From the NCBI GenBank assembly GCA_026225415.1, contig JAMFSS010000001.1, positions 186,001-250,000 on the forward strand: 64,000 nt of DNA, given 5' to 3'. The DNA comes from Alphaproteobacteria bacterium (lineage in GTDB: Bacteria > Pseudomonadota > Alphaproteobacteria > UBA9219). Below are positions 27,233 through 35,681 of this stretch, piece after piece. A program made the position numbers and the translations under genes. Position 1 is the stretch's first letter, and the number at the start of each line of letters is the position of its first letter. The notes under the pieces are model-generated. The model was given only the letters and a program-made list of their open reading frames with translations, searched no databases and was not told the DNA's origin.

Positions 27233-27429
27233 TATATAGCCTAATTAACCCTATAAAAAAACTGTTGTATGTTTTTTGCCGAATGGATTAGGATTGCCCC
27301 CAGCACGAATAGGAACGCGTTGATTTGGTCACGCCCCCTTCGTTGAAAACAGGCTTTCTTGCGAGAGATAAAAAGAGCAAGCAAGCATAAGCGTATAAAT
27401 TAAGACGCAAACAGGAACGGTTCAAAAAC

Positions 27430-28053
27430 ATGAGACAAGGTCAAGGTCAGAGTCAAAACGGCAGACGTCCCCGCAGTCGTCATCACAGCGGTGGCGGTGG
27501 TAACGGCGGGGATCGTGGCAATGGCGGCGGGGGTCATAGCGGCAACCACAGCAGCAGCCGTGGCGATATGGGCGGTAACCGCCCCCGTTCGGCGGCCTCG
27601 TTGCGCCACCAATCTTTTGACAGCAATTGCGGCGATCTGCGCGTGCGCGGCAATGCCTGGCAGGTTCATGAAAAATATCAAGCTCTGGCGCGTGACGCGC
27701 AATCGGGCGGCGACCGCGTGGCAGCTGAAAATTATTTGCAGCATGCCGAACATTTTTTCCGCATCATCGAAGCGATCAACGAAGCGACGGCAGCCGAACA
27801 GCGTTTGCGCGGCGAACCGGTGCAGAATTTGAATCAGCAACCCGAAGTCCCCAATAATTATTACGGCGGCAATGCGCCCCAGCCGCAACCGGGTGGCCAA
27901 CCCAACGGCAATATCGCGCAACAACCTGATCAACAGCCGCAGTCACAAGCCGAAGCCACTGTTCAGCAGCGCCATCAACCCAGCGCGTTTTTCAGCCAGG
28001 AAGAAGTTGAAGAACATAATGGCGGCAACTCGCCTTTGTTGGCAGTTCGATAA
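27430..28053 (+). CDS. DUF4167-family protein
   Basis: This 207-residue protein has a basic, Gly/Ser/Asn-rich N-terminus (residues 1-56, rich in RPRSRHH and GGGG), a conserved core NAWQVHEKYQALARDAQSGG followed by DRVAAENYLQHAEHFFRII, and a Gln/Pro-rich tail. The core is the signature of DUF4167, an alphaproteobacterial family probably linked to RNA binding given the basic repeats. In many genomes it lies downstream of prfA-prmC; here it is alone, preceded by a 197-base non-coding region and followed by a long palindrome. Confidence 0.9.
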   Translation: MRQGQGQSQNGRRPRSRHHSGGGGNGGDRGNGGGGHSGNHSSSRGDMGGNRPRSAASLRHQSFDSNCGDLRVRGNAWQVHEKYQALARDAQSGGDRVAAENYLQHAEHFFRIIEAINEATAAEQRLRGEPVQNLNQQPEVPNNYYGGNAPQPQPGGQPNGNIAQQPDQQPQSQAEATVQQRHQPSAFFSQEEVEEHNGGNSPLLAVR

Positions 28054-28077
28054 AATTGGTTATGTCCCGTCCGCTTG

Positions 28078-28159
28078 AAAACCTGAAAAAGTTTTTCGTC
28101 GCCTTGGTACAAAAACTTAAGAAACCAGGCAGGCGAGACAAAAAACTTTTTCAGGTTTT
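28078..28159 (+). terminator. Long inverted repeat between DUF4167 and dapF, terminator-like
   Basis: A perfect 19-bp arm, AAAACCTGAAAAAGTTTTT at 28078-28096, pairs with its complement at 28141-28159. Inner sequences (GTCGCC/GGCGAGAC and TTGG/CCAGG) can extend the stem. The 3' arm is followed by a short T run and then by dapF. It could end the DUF4167 transcript or attenuate dapF. It overlaps a longer reading of the dapF frame from ATG 28056. Confidence 0.65.
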
Positions 28160-28199
28160 TAAGTTGACGGAATATATCTCTTCGGAAACCACCAAGCCT

Positions 28200-29027
28200 G
28201 TGCCGTTTGTAAAAATGCATGGGCTTGGGAATGATTTTGTCATTTTCGATGACCGCACAACCGATATCCCCACATCCGAAAAATTCCTGCAATCGGTTGC
28301 CAACCGCAGACGCGGCGCGGGCTGTGACCAGATTATTATTTTGCGCCCCGCCCAATCATCCGACGCGCATGTTCACATGGCAATTTACAACGCCGATGGT
28401 ACACAAGTCGGCGCATGTGGCAATGCAACCCGTTGCGTGGCCAATCTGTTATTCAAGGAATTAGCTGCCGAAAAATGCGTCATTGAGACCATTGCCGGTC
28501 TGCTGCCTTGCTGGCGCGAAGGGGAGCTTGTCGCGGTTGATTTCGGTGCGCCGCGTCTGAAATGGGCGCAAATTCCCCTGACGCGCGAAGTCGACACGCT
28601 TTTGGTGCCCGTCACTGCTGGCGGTTTGCTTGCGCCTTGCTGCGTCAATATGGGCAATCCGCATGCCGTGTTTTTTGTGCCCGATATTGCAGGCGTCAAT
28701 CTGGCAGAGATTGGCCCCAAGCTGGAACATGACCCGATGTTCCCCGAACGATGCAATATCGAAATTGCGCAAATCCTATCGCCCGATCACATCCGCATGC
28801 GGGTATGGGAACGTGGTTCCGGGATTACCGAGGCTTGCGGTTCCGGTGCCTGCGCCACTTTGGTGGCTGCAGTTCGCCGTGGTCTTTGCGGGCGCCGCGC
28901 GACGATAACATTGGATGGTGGTGATCTGGTTATCGAATGGCGGCCAGATGATCATGTGATCATGATTGGTTCCGCGACGCTGGCCTATCACGGCATTTTC
29001 GATGCGCAGGGCGCAGGGTTGGCATGA
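28200..29027 (+). CDS. dapF: Diaminopimelate epimerase
   Basis: This protein of about 275 residues interconverts LL- and meso-diaminopimelate for lysine and peptidoglycan. Both catalytic-Cys motifs are present, ACGNATRCVANL and EACGSGACATLV, plus the N-terminal VKMHGLGNDFVIFD. I chose GTG at 28200, which begins just before KMHGLGNDF as usual in the family. The open frame continues upstream to ATG 28056, but that part passes through the palindrome and adds 48 unrelated residues. It overlaps ftsY by four bases (ATGA). Confidence 0.9.
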   Translation: MPFVKMHGLGNDFVIFDDRTTDIPTSEKFLQSVANRRRGAGCDQIIILRPAQSSDAHVHMAIYNADGTQVGACGNATRCVANLLFKELAAEKCVIETIAGLLPCWREGELVAVDFGAPRLKWAQIPLTREVDTLLVPVTAGGLLAPCCVNMGNPHAVFFVPDIAGVNLAEIGPKLEHDPMFPERCNIEIAQILSPDHIRMRVWERGSGITEACGSGACATLVAAVRRGLCGRRATITLDGGDLVIEWRPDDHVIMIGSATLAYHGIFDAQGAGLA

Positions 29028-29956
29028 GCGAACAAGAACAAAAATCCGGCTGGCTCGCGCGCCTTAAATCCGGCCTGCAACGCAGTTCAAATAAAATCAC
29101 CGAAGGTATCACCGGCGTATTGACTAAGCGCAAATTGGATAATGAAGCGTTACAGGAATTGGAAGACCAGTTAATCGCGGCCGATATGGGGCCCACAACG
29201 GCAGCGCGATTGGTTGCGGACTTCGGCAAAACCCGTTTCGGCAAAGATGTGAGCGATGCAGAAATCAAAGAGTCGCTGGCATCGCAAATCACAGAAATTT
29301 TAACGCCGGTCGCCAAACCTTTAGTGATAGATAAAACAAAAAAACCTTTCGTGGTGTTAATCGTCGGTGTGAACGGCACCGGCAAAACAACGACGATTGG
29401 CAAGCTGGCGCAAACCTACACCGCGCAAAATCTCAAAGTCACCTTAGCCGCAGGCGACACCTTCCGTGCCGCTGCGATAAGTCAATTGCAAATCTGGGGC
29501 GAACGTACGGGCGCTACTGTGGTGGCGGGTGAAGCAAACGGCGATGCCGCCGCGTTGGCCTACCGCGCGTTTGAACAAGCGCGGGCGAATAACAGTGATG
29601 TGTTGTTGGTCGATACGGCAGGGCGGTTGCACAATAAAAATGATTTGATGCAGGAATTGGCCAAAATTGTCCGCGTGATAAAAAAATTGGATGCCGATGC
29701 ACCGCATGCAACAATTTTAACGCTTGATGCCACCACGGGGCAAAACGCGCATGCGCAAGTCGAAGCATTTCGCGATATGACCCAAGTAACGGGGTTGGTC
29801 GTCACCAAACTTGATGGCAGCGCCAAAGGCGGAGTGATTGTGGCGCTCGCCGACCGTTTTAAATTGCCGATTTACGCCATTGGCGTGGGCGAAGGGGCGG
29901 ATGATTTACAACCCTTTAACGCTGAAGATTTTGCCAAAGCCCTGGTTGGTTTGTAA
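29024..29956 (+). CDS. ftsY: Signal recognition particle receptor FtsY
   Basis: This 310-residue SRP-type GTPase has the P-loop GVNGTGKTT at 115-123, DTAGRLHNK, TLDATTGQNA and TKLDGSAKGG; the N domain covers about 20-100. It has almost no acidic A domain, only a short amphipathic N-terminus. FtsY docks SRP-bound ribosomes at the inner membrane. The start overlaps the dapF stop; in many alphaproteobacteria an mtaB gene lies between the two, which is absent here. Confidence 0.96.
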   Translation: MSEQEQKSGWLARLKSGLQRSSNKITEGITGVLTKRKLDNEALQELEDQLIAADMGPTTAARLVADFGKTRFGKDVSDAEIKESLASQITEILTPVAKPLVIDKTKKPFVVLIVGVNGTGKTTTIGKLAQTYTAQNLKVTLAAGDTFRAAAISQLQIWGERTGATVVAGEANGDAAALAYRAFEQARANNSDVLLVDTAGRLHNKNDLMQELAKIVRVIKKLDADAPHATILTLDATTGQNAHAQVEAFRDMTQVTGLVVTKLDGSAKGGVIVALADRFKLPIYAIGVGEGADDLQPFNAEDFAKALVGL

Positions 29957-29986
29957 TTTCTTAATCAATTCGCGTGAAAATAGGGT

Positions 29987-31498
29987 ATGAGTGTAAAGCC
30001 CTTTCCGCCCACCAAACCAAGCCAAGCGCAAACCTATACCGATGCGGCGCAAGCCGTTGCGCGGGTGCGCGAAATTTACCAAACCAACACCGGCTATCTG
30101 CGCGATGAATTTCAACGCATGGCCAAGGGTGAAAATACCGGCGGGCGCATTTCGGCGCATTACCCCTATGTTGCCATCACCACAACCAAACCGGCCGCAG
30201 TCGATAAACGTCTGGCCTTTGGCTTTGTGCCTTCGCCCGGGCGTTATTCAACCACGCTGACGCGCCCCGAACTTTTCGACAGCTATTACCAATCGCAATT
30301 CGACCTGCTGCTTGAAAACCATAATGTGCCTTTGGAAGTGGGGGTCAGCAACTCGCCCATCCCGCTTCATTTCGCGTTCAGCGACGGGGTGCATGTCGAA
30401 GGTAGCCTCGATGCCTCGCGCATTACCGGCTTGCGCCAAATTTTCGATCTGCCGAACCTCAGCGATATTGACGACAGCATTGCGAACGGCACCTATCCCT
30501 ATCGCGAGGGTGCGGAAAATCCGCTTGCGCTTTTTACCGCCCCGCGTGTCGATTATTCCTTGCACCGCCTGCGCCATTACACCGGCGGCAGCCCCGAACA
30601 TTTCCAGAATTTCGTTATCTTCACCAACTATCAATTTTACGTCGATGAATTCCTGCGTATGGGGCAGGAGATTATGAGCAAGACTTCCGACCCCGCACAG
30701 GCGGAGTATCGTAAATTTTACACCAAACTGGTTGAGCCCGGCGGCTATACGACCTTCAACGATAATCTGGGCAATAAAACACCGCTCGGCGAACGGCTGG
30801 CGCGACTGCCGCAAATGCCCGCCTATCATCTGGTCGGCGAAAACCGCAATGGCATTTCGATTGTCAATATCGGCGTGGGGCCCAGCAACGCGCGGACAAT
30901 CTCCGACCATGTTGCGGTTATTCGCCCCAGCGCATGGATCATGTTGGGGCATTGCGCGGGTCTGCGCGATACGCAAAAACTCGGTGATTATGTTTTGGCG
31001 CATGGTTATGTGCGTGATGATCATGCGCTGGATGATGAATTGCCACTATGGATTCCGGTGCCGAATTTGGCCGAGGTACAGCACGCATTGGAAGATGCCG
31101 TTGCCACAGTCACCCATCTGGAAGGCTATGATCTGAAATCGGTCATGCGCACCGGCACCATTGTCACAACCGATAACCGCAATTGGGAAATCGGCGGTTT
31201 CGCCAAACTGGTCGAACGGTTTAACCAAAGCCGCGCCATCGCGCTTGATATGGAATCCGCCGTTATCGCCGCCAACGGTTTCCGCTACCGCGTGCCTTAT
31301 GGAACCTTGTTGTGCGTTTCCGACCGGCCTTTGCACGGCGAAATCAAATTGCCCGGCATGGCGAACAGTTTTTATCGTCAACAGGTCGACCAGCATTTGC
31401 ATATCGGCATCAAGGCGATGGAGTTGCTGCGCGCGACGGGTTACGAACGGTTGCACAGCCGCAAATTGCGCGGTTTTTCAGAAACCGCTTTCCAGTAA
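29987..31498 (+). CDS. amn: AMP nucleosidase
   Basis: This 503-residue protein has the Amn-specific N-terminal domain (AHYPYVAITTTKPAAVDKRL, TLTRPELFDSYY) and a C-terminal nucleoside-phosphorylase-like domain (GVGPSNARTISDHVAVIRP, then LDMESAVIAANGFRYRVPYG with the active-site acidic residues). It hydrolyses AMP to adenine and ribose-5-phosphate, adjusting the adenylate pool. Length fits E. coli Amn (484). It starts 30 bases after ftsY and its 3' end overlaps the convergent TPR gene by 21 bases. Confidence 0.95.
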   Translation: MSVKPFPPTKPSQAQTYTDAAQAVARVREIYQTNTGYLRDEFQRMAKGENTGGRISAHYPYVAITTTKPAAVDKRLAFGFVPSPGRYSTTLTRPELFDSYYQSQFDLLLENHNVPLEVGVSNSPIPLHFAFSDGVHVEGSLDASRITGLRQIFDLPNLSDIDDSIANGTYPYREGAENPLALFTAPRVDYSLHRLRHYTGGSPEHFQNFVIFTNYQFYVDEFLRMGQEIMSKTSDPAQAEYRKFYTKLVEPGGYTTFNDNLGNKTPLGERLARLPQMPAYHLVGENRNGISIVNIGVGPSNARTISDHVAVIRPSAWIMLGHCAGLRDTQKLGDYVLAHGYVRDDHALDDELPLWIPVPNLAEVQHALEDAVATVTHLEGYDLKSVMRTGTIVTTDNRNWEIGGFAKLVERFNQSRAIALDMESAVIAANGFRYRVPYGTLLCVSDRPLHGEIKLPGMANSFYRQQVDQHLHIGIKAMELLRATGYERLHSRKLRGFSETAFQ

Positions 31499-32962
31499 AT
31501 TTTTCAAACGCGAAATCGCACTGTCCCAATCGCCATGTTTGGGTTGACGAACAAGCGTGACTGACGGGTATAAATCCGTCGTTTCGCCCGTCACGCCCCA
31601 ACGCCAATCGGGACAATAGGAAATCAGCAAAAATGTTTTCACGCCCATCGCACCTGCCAAATGCGCGACGGCGGTATCGACGGTGATAAGGCAGTCCATC
31701 TGTTTCAACAAAGCGGTTGTATCGGCAAAATCATCAATCAGATGATCAAGGCGGATAATGGGTAAATCACCGATATCCTTTAATGCCTCGCCTAAAAACG
31801 GTGCATAAAAATCCGCTGCAACAGAATCCAAAATCGGCGCAACCCTTGCCAAGGGAATGGAGCGTTCGGCATCCCGCCCATGCGTCGGCGACCCTGCCCA
31901 GACCAAGCCGATTTTCTTTTTGTGCGCGCCTTCCGGTAAAAGGGGCGTCGCAGGTGTCTGTAAAACAATTGTCGATGACACAGGATGTAAATGCTGGGTT
32001 GCCAAAGGCAAAGACATCATCGGCACATAATAATCACATGCGGGCAGGGAGTTTTTTTCATCCAGAACTTCGCCACGCAAAATGCCCGATAACAAACGCA
32101 CCAATGCTTTCGGCACAGCCCAAACCAAATCGCCGCCGGCTATAAATTTCTGATAGCGGCAAAATTGAATGACGTCGCCCAAACCCTGCTCGGCAACAAT
32201 CAATAATCTTTTGCCGGTTAAATCCTCGCCTTGCCAACGGGGGCAGGTGGGGTGCAACCGCAACGTATGTGGCATTTCTAACCGCGCTTCAAATAAGCGC
32301 CAACCCGTTTCAAAATCACCCGCTAACAAACGCGCCAATGCTTCATCATGCCGGAACACAGGTTTGTCTTCAATCGCCCGCGCGGCGGCAAATAACGGCC
32401 ATGCTTTTTCAAAACGCAACTGATCCACTTCCAAATTGGCGCGATTGCAAAGAATATCGGGATTATGGGGCGCGGCATCATGTGCGGCCTTGTGCGCAGC
32501 TTCCGCCTCGGCATGCTTGCCTTGTTTGGCCAGCGCAAGCCCAAGGCAATTCATCGCCTCCGCCTCATTTGCGCCATGCACCAATGCCTGCCGCGCCATC
32601 GACTCCGCTTCGACAAATTTATTTTGCTTGCGGTAAAGGTTCGACAGATTGCCATAGGCTTCGCCCTGTGTTGGATTGACCCACACACATTCCAACTGGC
32701 TGGCGACAGCTTCGGCAATCGCACCCGTCTTTTCTTCCGCAATGCCGCGGTTGAGCCAGAACATCGCCTGTGCCGGAAATTTGCCCGTCGCTTGCGTAAA
32801 TGTTTCCCGCGCCGCATCCCAATCTTCCATCGCGCTTTCGGCCAGACCTTTGATAAGGAAATGCTGAACCGCATAATCGCCCGCATCCACCGCCGCGATT
32901 TCGGCGCGGGCAGCAGGAAAATCCTTGTTTTTCAGGGCATTCAGGGCTTTTTCGAGTGACAT
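31478..32962 (-). CDS. TPR-repeat protein with glycosyltransferase-like C-terminal domain
   Basis: This 494-residue protein has N-terminal tetratricopeptide-like repeats (to about residue 200: FWLNRGIAEEKTGAIAEAVA, AYGNLSNLYRKQNKFVEAES, CLGLALAKQGKHAEAEAAHK) and a C-terminal domain with EQGLGDVIQFCRY, VWAGSPTHGRD and VDTAVAHLAGAMGVKTFLLI, resembling GT9/GT41-like transferases (heptosyltransferase or O-GlcNAc-transferase type). Such fusions are common in alphaproteobacteria, some modifying flagellin or envelope proteins; the substrate here is unknown. No glycan operon adjoins it. Confidence 0.82.
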   Translation of the reverse strand: MSLEKALNALKNKDFPAARAEIAAVDAGDYAVQHFLIKGLAESAMEDWDAARETFTQATGKFPAQAMFWLNRGIAEEKTGAIAEAVASQLECVWVNPTQGEAYGNLSNLYRKQNKFVEAESMARQALVHGANEAEAMNCLGLALAKQGKHAEAEAAHKAAHDAAPHNPDILCNRANLEVDQLRFEKAWPLFAAARAIEDKPVFRHDEALARLLAGDFETGWRLFEARLEMPHTLRLHPTCPRWQGEDLTGKRLLIVAEQGLGDVIQFCRYQKFIAGGDLVWAVPKALVRLLSGILRGEVLDEKNSLPACDYYVPMMSLPLATQHLHPVSSTIVLQTPATPLLPEGAHKKKIGLVWAGSPTHGRDAERSIPLARVAPILDSVAADFYAPFLGEALKDIGDLPIIRLDHLIDDFADTTALLKQMDCLITVDTAVAHLAGAMGVKTFLLISYCPDWRWGVTGETTDLYPSVTLVRQPKHGDWDSAISRLKNLLESGF

Positions 32963-33017
32963 GGTCGTTTTGGCTGGACTTGGCGGGGGCTTTTGACTAC
33001 AAAACCCCTGTGAAATC

Positions 33018-33095
33018 GGTGTGGTAGGCGTTCTTCATTCACATAATACCCGAAGAAGCCGCACCACGCCACCCGTCACTTGCCAGCAAGTGACG
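33018..33095 (+). promoter_or_regulatory. Structured leader upstream of rplK
   Basis: The 226 bases before rplK contain an imperfect inverted repeat (GTGGTAGGCGTTCTTC near 33021 with GAAGAAGCCGCACCAC near 33052) and a perfect 9-bp hairpin CGTCACTTG/CAAGTGACG at 33074-33095. A TTGACT (32993) could be a -35 element, but I see no clear -10. A cis-acting role for L11/L1 control is only a guess. Confidence 0.4.
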
Positions 33096-33188
33096 TGGCT
33101 GGGGGTACAAGTTTTTCCCATCACAAGACTGGTTTGTTTTCTATGCCATACGGCATAGGAAATTTTTGTGTTTTAACAGGAGAGAAAT

Positions 33189-33620
33189 ATGGCAAAAGAA
33201 ATCGTTGGCTATATCAAGCTTCAGGTTCCGGCTGGTGCCGCGAATCCGTCGCCGCCGATTGGCCCCGCGCTCGGTCAGCGTGGTCTGAACATCATGGAAT
33301 TCTGTAAGCAGTTCAACGCCAAGACGCAAGGCCTTGAAAAGGGCATGCCGATTCCGGTCGTTATCACCGCGTTCTCGGATCGCACATTCACCTTTATCAC
33401 CAAGCAACCGCCAAACACCTACTTCATCAAGAAGGCGGCCAAGATTGAGAAAGGTGCCAAGACAACCGGCACCGAAACCGTTGGCACGATCACCATGGAT
33501 CAAATCCGTGAAATCGCCGCCAAGAAAATGGTCGACCTTAATGCCAACGACATCAATGCCGCGGCGCAGATGATCAAAGGTTCGGCACGTTCGATGGGCC
33601 TTCAAGTGGTGGGAGAATAA
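33189..33620 (+). CDS. rplK: 50S ribosomal protein L11
   Basis: This 143-residue protein has the L11 hallmarks: [20 protein letters not shown] and [18 protein letters not shown] at the N-terminus, and a C-terminal rRNA-binding domain. With L10 and L12 it forms the GTPase-associated stalk base. nusG, normally just upstream, is absent; the neighbour is an unrelated minus-strand gene. It is two bases from rplA, forming a rplK-rplA unit. Confidence 0.97.
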   Translation: MAKEIVGYIKLQVPAGAANPSPPIGPALGQRGLNIMEFCKQFNAKTQGLEKGMPIPVVITAFSDRTFTFITKQPPNTYFIKKAAKIEKGAKTTGTETVGTITMDQIREIAAKKMVDLNANDINAAAQMIKGSARSMGLQVVGE

Positions 33621-33622
33621 TC

Positions 33623-34321
33623 ATGCAAGGTAAAAAAATCCGCGCTGTCTCCAAAAACGTAGACCGCAACAAAACCTACACTCTCGCCGAAGCCGTCAAA
33701 CTGGTTATGGCAAACAGCAAGCAAACGGCCCGCAAATTTGTGGAATCGGTTGAATGCGCCATTAATCTGGACATCGATACCAAGCAATCCGACCAATCCG
33801 TTCGCGGCATGGTTCAATTGCCAAAGGGTACCGGCAAAACCATCCGTGTCATCGTGTTCGCCAAGGGCGACAAGGCCGATGCCGCCAAGGCCGCCGGTGC
33901 CGATTTCGTGGGCGCCGACGACCTCAAGGAACAAATCCTTGCGGGCAAGAGCGATTTTGACCGTGTCATCGCAACGCCAGACATGATGGGCGTTGTGGGG
34001 CAGTTGGGCAAAGTGCTTGGCCCCCGTGGTCTTATGCCTAACCCGAAACTGGGAACAGTGACACCAAACGTTGCCGACGCTGTTAAGGCCGCCAAGGCTG
34101 GTTCGATCGAATTCCGCGCTGAAAAAGCCGGCATCGTTCAAGCCGGTATCGGCAAGGTCAGCTTCAGCGAAGACGACATCCTGACCAACGCCAAGGCGTT
34201 TATCAGCGCTATCGTCAAAGCCCGTCCCGCTGGCGTCAAAGGCAACTATCTCAGCCGCATCACCCTGTCCTCCACAATGGGCCCGGGCGTGAAGGTCGAA
34301 TTGAGCAGCGTTAACGAATAA
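33623..34321 (+). CDS. rplA: 50S ribosomal protein L1
   Basis: This 232-residue L1-stalk protein shows [40 protein letters not shown] and [17 protein letters not shown], the standard L1 motifs. In many bacteria L1 represses translation of rplK-rplA by binding its own leader. It follows rplK by two bases and is followed by a leader region before rplJ. Confidence 0.97.
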   Translation: MQGKKIRAVSKNVDRNKTYTLAEAVKLVMANSKQTARKFVESVECAINLDIDTKQSDQSVRGMVQLPKGTGKTIRVIVFAKGDKADAAKAAGADFVGADDLKEQILAGKSDFDRVIATPDMMGVVGQLGKVLGPRGLMPNPKLGTVTPNVADAVKAAKAGSIEFRAEKAGIVQAGIGKVSFSEDDILTNAKAFISAIVKARPAGVKGNYLSRITLSSTMGPGVKVELSSVNE

Positions 34322-34586
34322 AGACTCATAAAGTGCTTGCTTCCATGCCCCAAATCGGGGTATGGAAGCCTCGCTTTAGCAATAAAGCGAACCTGTCCGA
34401 GACTGCGGGCGCTTCGTAGGAAGCTTAAATTTGCCAGCAATAGACGGGAATAGACGCTACCAAGGCCGCGTTCATCGCCCGCCGGTATGTCTCTTTCCAT
34501 CTTTCCCTCGTACAGCCATAAGAATTTTTGCTGCATTTGCGTGCGGCATTTTGTCGAGTTTCTGAAACACAGTGGAAGGATACTAC
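34322..34586 (+). ncRNA. L10 leader region with hairpins
   Basis: The 265 bases between rplA and rplJ hold a strong hairpin GCTTCCAT/ATGGAAGC with inner CCCC/GGGG at 34339-34369, a second small one CGCTTTA/TAAAGCG (34372-34389), then a stretch with GTCCGAGACTGCGGGCGCT typical of alphaproteobacterial L10-leader RNA, which binds L10(L12)4 to repress rplJL. The first hairpin may terminate or process the rplKA message. The match to the L10-leader class is from memory of its conserved core. Confidence 0.7.
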
Positions 34587-35114
34587 ATGACCACACACAG
34601 CCCGAACCGCATTGCCAAAGAGCAACGCGTTACGACCTTTGACGAAGCGATCAAGGACTCCGGTCTTATCGTCGTTGCACATCAATTGGGTTTGAACGCC
34701 GACCAAACGCGTAACCTGCGCGTTGAAATGTTCAAAAACAATGTTGGCTTCAAGGTCGAAAAGAACAAGCTGGTCAAGCATGCCATCAAGGGCACCAAAT
34801 TCGCTGGCCTGGAAAAATTCCTCACGGGGCCAACCGCTCTGGCCTTCTCGAAAGACCCTATCGCGGCGGCAAAGTCGGCGGTGGAATTCGCGAAAAAGAA
34901 TGACAAGCTGAAAATCGTCGGCGGCATCATGGGCGACCAGATTTTGGAAGCCGCGCAAATCACCGCGCTCGCCAGCCTGCCATCGCTCGATCAACTTCGC
35001 GGCAGGCTGTGTGGCTTGCTGCAAGCGCCTGCAACCAAGATCGCTGGCATTCTGCAAGCGCCTGCCGGTCAGCTGGCGCGTGTTTTGTCGGCTCGTGGCC
35101 GTCAGGAAGCGTAA
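34587..35114 (+). CDS. rplJ: 50S ribosomal protein L10
   Basis: This 175-residue protein anchors L7/L12 dimers on the ribosome. It has the N-terminal RNA-binding part (EMFKNNVGFKVEKNKLVKHA) and a C-terminal helix (LARVLSAR). I chose the ATG at 34587, with GGAAGGA six to seven bases before it; a GTG at 34572 overlaps that ribosome-binding site. A structured leader precedes it and rplL follows after 81 bases. Confidence 0.96.
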   Translation: MTTHSPNRIAKEQRVTTFDEAIKDSGLIVVAHQLGLNADQTRNLRVEMFKNNVGFKVEKNKLVKHAIKGTKFAGLEKFLTGPTALAFSKDPIAAAKSAVEFAKKNDKLKIVGGIMGDQILEAAQITALASLPSLDQLRGRLCGLLQAPATKIAGILQAPAGQLARVLSARGRQEA

Positions 35115-35195
35115 TCTATTTAACGAACAAGGCCGCAAGGCTGAGTAATCACTACAACCACTAACTAACGTAAGTTCAACAAAGGAGAGAGTAAC

Positions 35196-35570
35196 ATGTC
35201 GAAGCTTGAAAAATTGGTCGAAGAATTGTCAACCCTGTCGGTTCTGGAAGCCGCAGAATTGTCGAAGCTGTTGGAAGACAAGTGGGGCGTTAGCGCTGCT
35301 GCTCCTGCCGCTGCCGCTGCGCCTGCTGGTGCCGCTGCCGCTCCTGCTGGCGAAGAACAAACCGAATTCACGGTTATTCTGAGCAAGGCTGGCGACAAGA
35401 AGATCGAAGTCATTAAGGAAGTCCGCGCTATCACAGGTCTCGGCCTGAAAGAAGCCAAGGATCTGGTTGAAGGCGCGCCAAAGACCGTTAAGGAAGGCGC
35501 TTCCAAGGCCGATGCAGAAAAGATCAAGAAGTCGCTTGAAGCCGTCGGCGCTGCTGTCGAACTCAAGTAA
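35196..35570 (+). CDS. rplL: 50S ribosomal protein L7/L12
   Basis: This 124-residue stalk protein has an N-terminal dimerisation helix ([20 protein letters not shown]), an Ala/Pro-rich hinge (about 33-52) and the C-terminal domain [20 protein letters not shown] with [16 protein letters not shown], which recruits translation factors. An AAAGGAGAG ribosome-binding site precedes the ATG. In most bacteria rpoB follows; here two hairpins and the convergent trpS follow instead. Confidence 0.97.
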   Translation: MSKLEKLVEELSTLSVLEAAELSKLLEDKWGVSAAAPAAAAAPAGAAAAPAGEEQTEFTVILSKAGDKKIEVIKEVRAITGLGLKEAKDLVEGAPKTVKEGASKADAEKIKKSLEAVGAAVELK

Positions 35571-35591
35571 TTTTTGGCTTTGCCAAAAATT
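35569..35591 (+). terminator. Hairpin directly after rplL
   Basis: AATTTTTGGC/GCCAAAAATT, a 10-bp stem with a 3-base loop, begins in the rplL stop codon. It is A/T-heavy and may act with the stronger hairpin at 35633. Confidence 0.55.
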
Positions 35592-35632
35592 ATCACGCCA
35601 TAGCTCTTGCGAAGGCGGATGATGAGAAAAAG

Positions 35633-35662
35633 AAAAGGCGGGGTGAAAACCCCGCCTTTTTT
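35633..35662. terminator. Strong bidirectional terminator between rplL and trpS
   Basis: AAAAGGCGGGG pairs with CCCCGCCTTTT around loop TGAAAA, followed by a T run on the plus strand and by T-rich sequence on the minus strand. It lies between the convergent rplL and trpS genes and should end both transcripts, which confirms that rplKAJL does not run on into rpoB. Confidence 0.92.
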
Positions 35663-35681
35663 ATTGCCCGAATTTTAGGGA

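Noticed and set aside
27475-27560. GGC/GGT-rich repeats as a CRISPR-like or minisatellite array
   Set aside because: They are codons of the Gly/Ser-rich N-terminus of the DUF4167 protein, without regular spacers.
35284-35350. GCTGCT/GCCGCT repeat as a DNA repeat element
   Set aside because: It encodes the Ala/Pro hinge normal for L7/L12.
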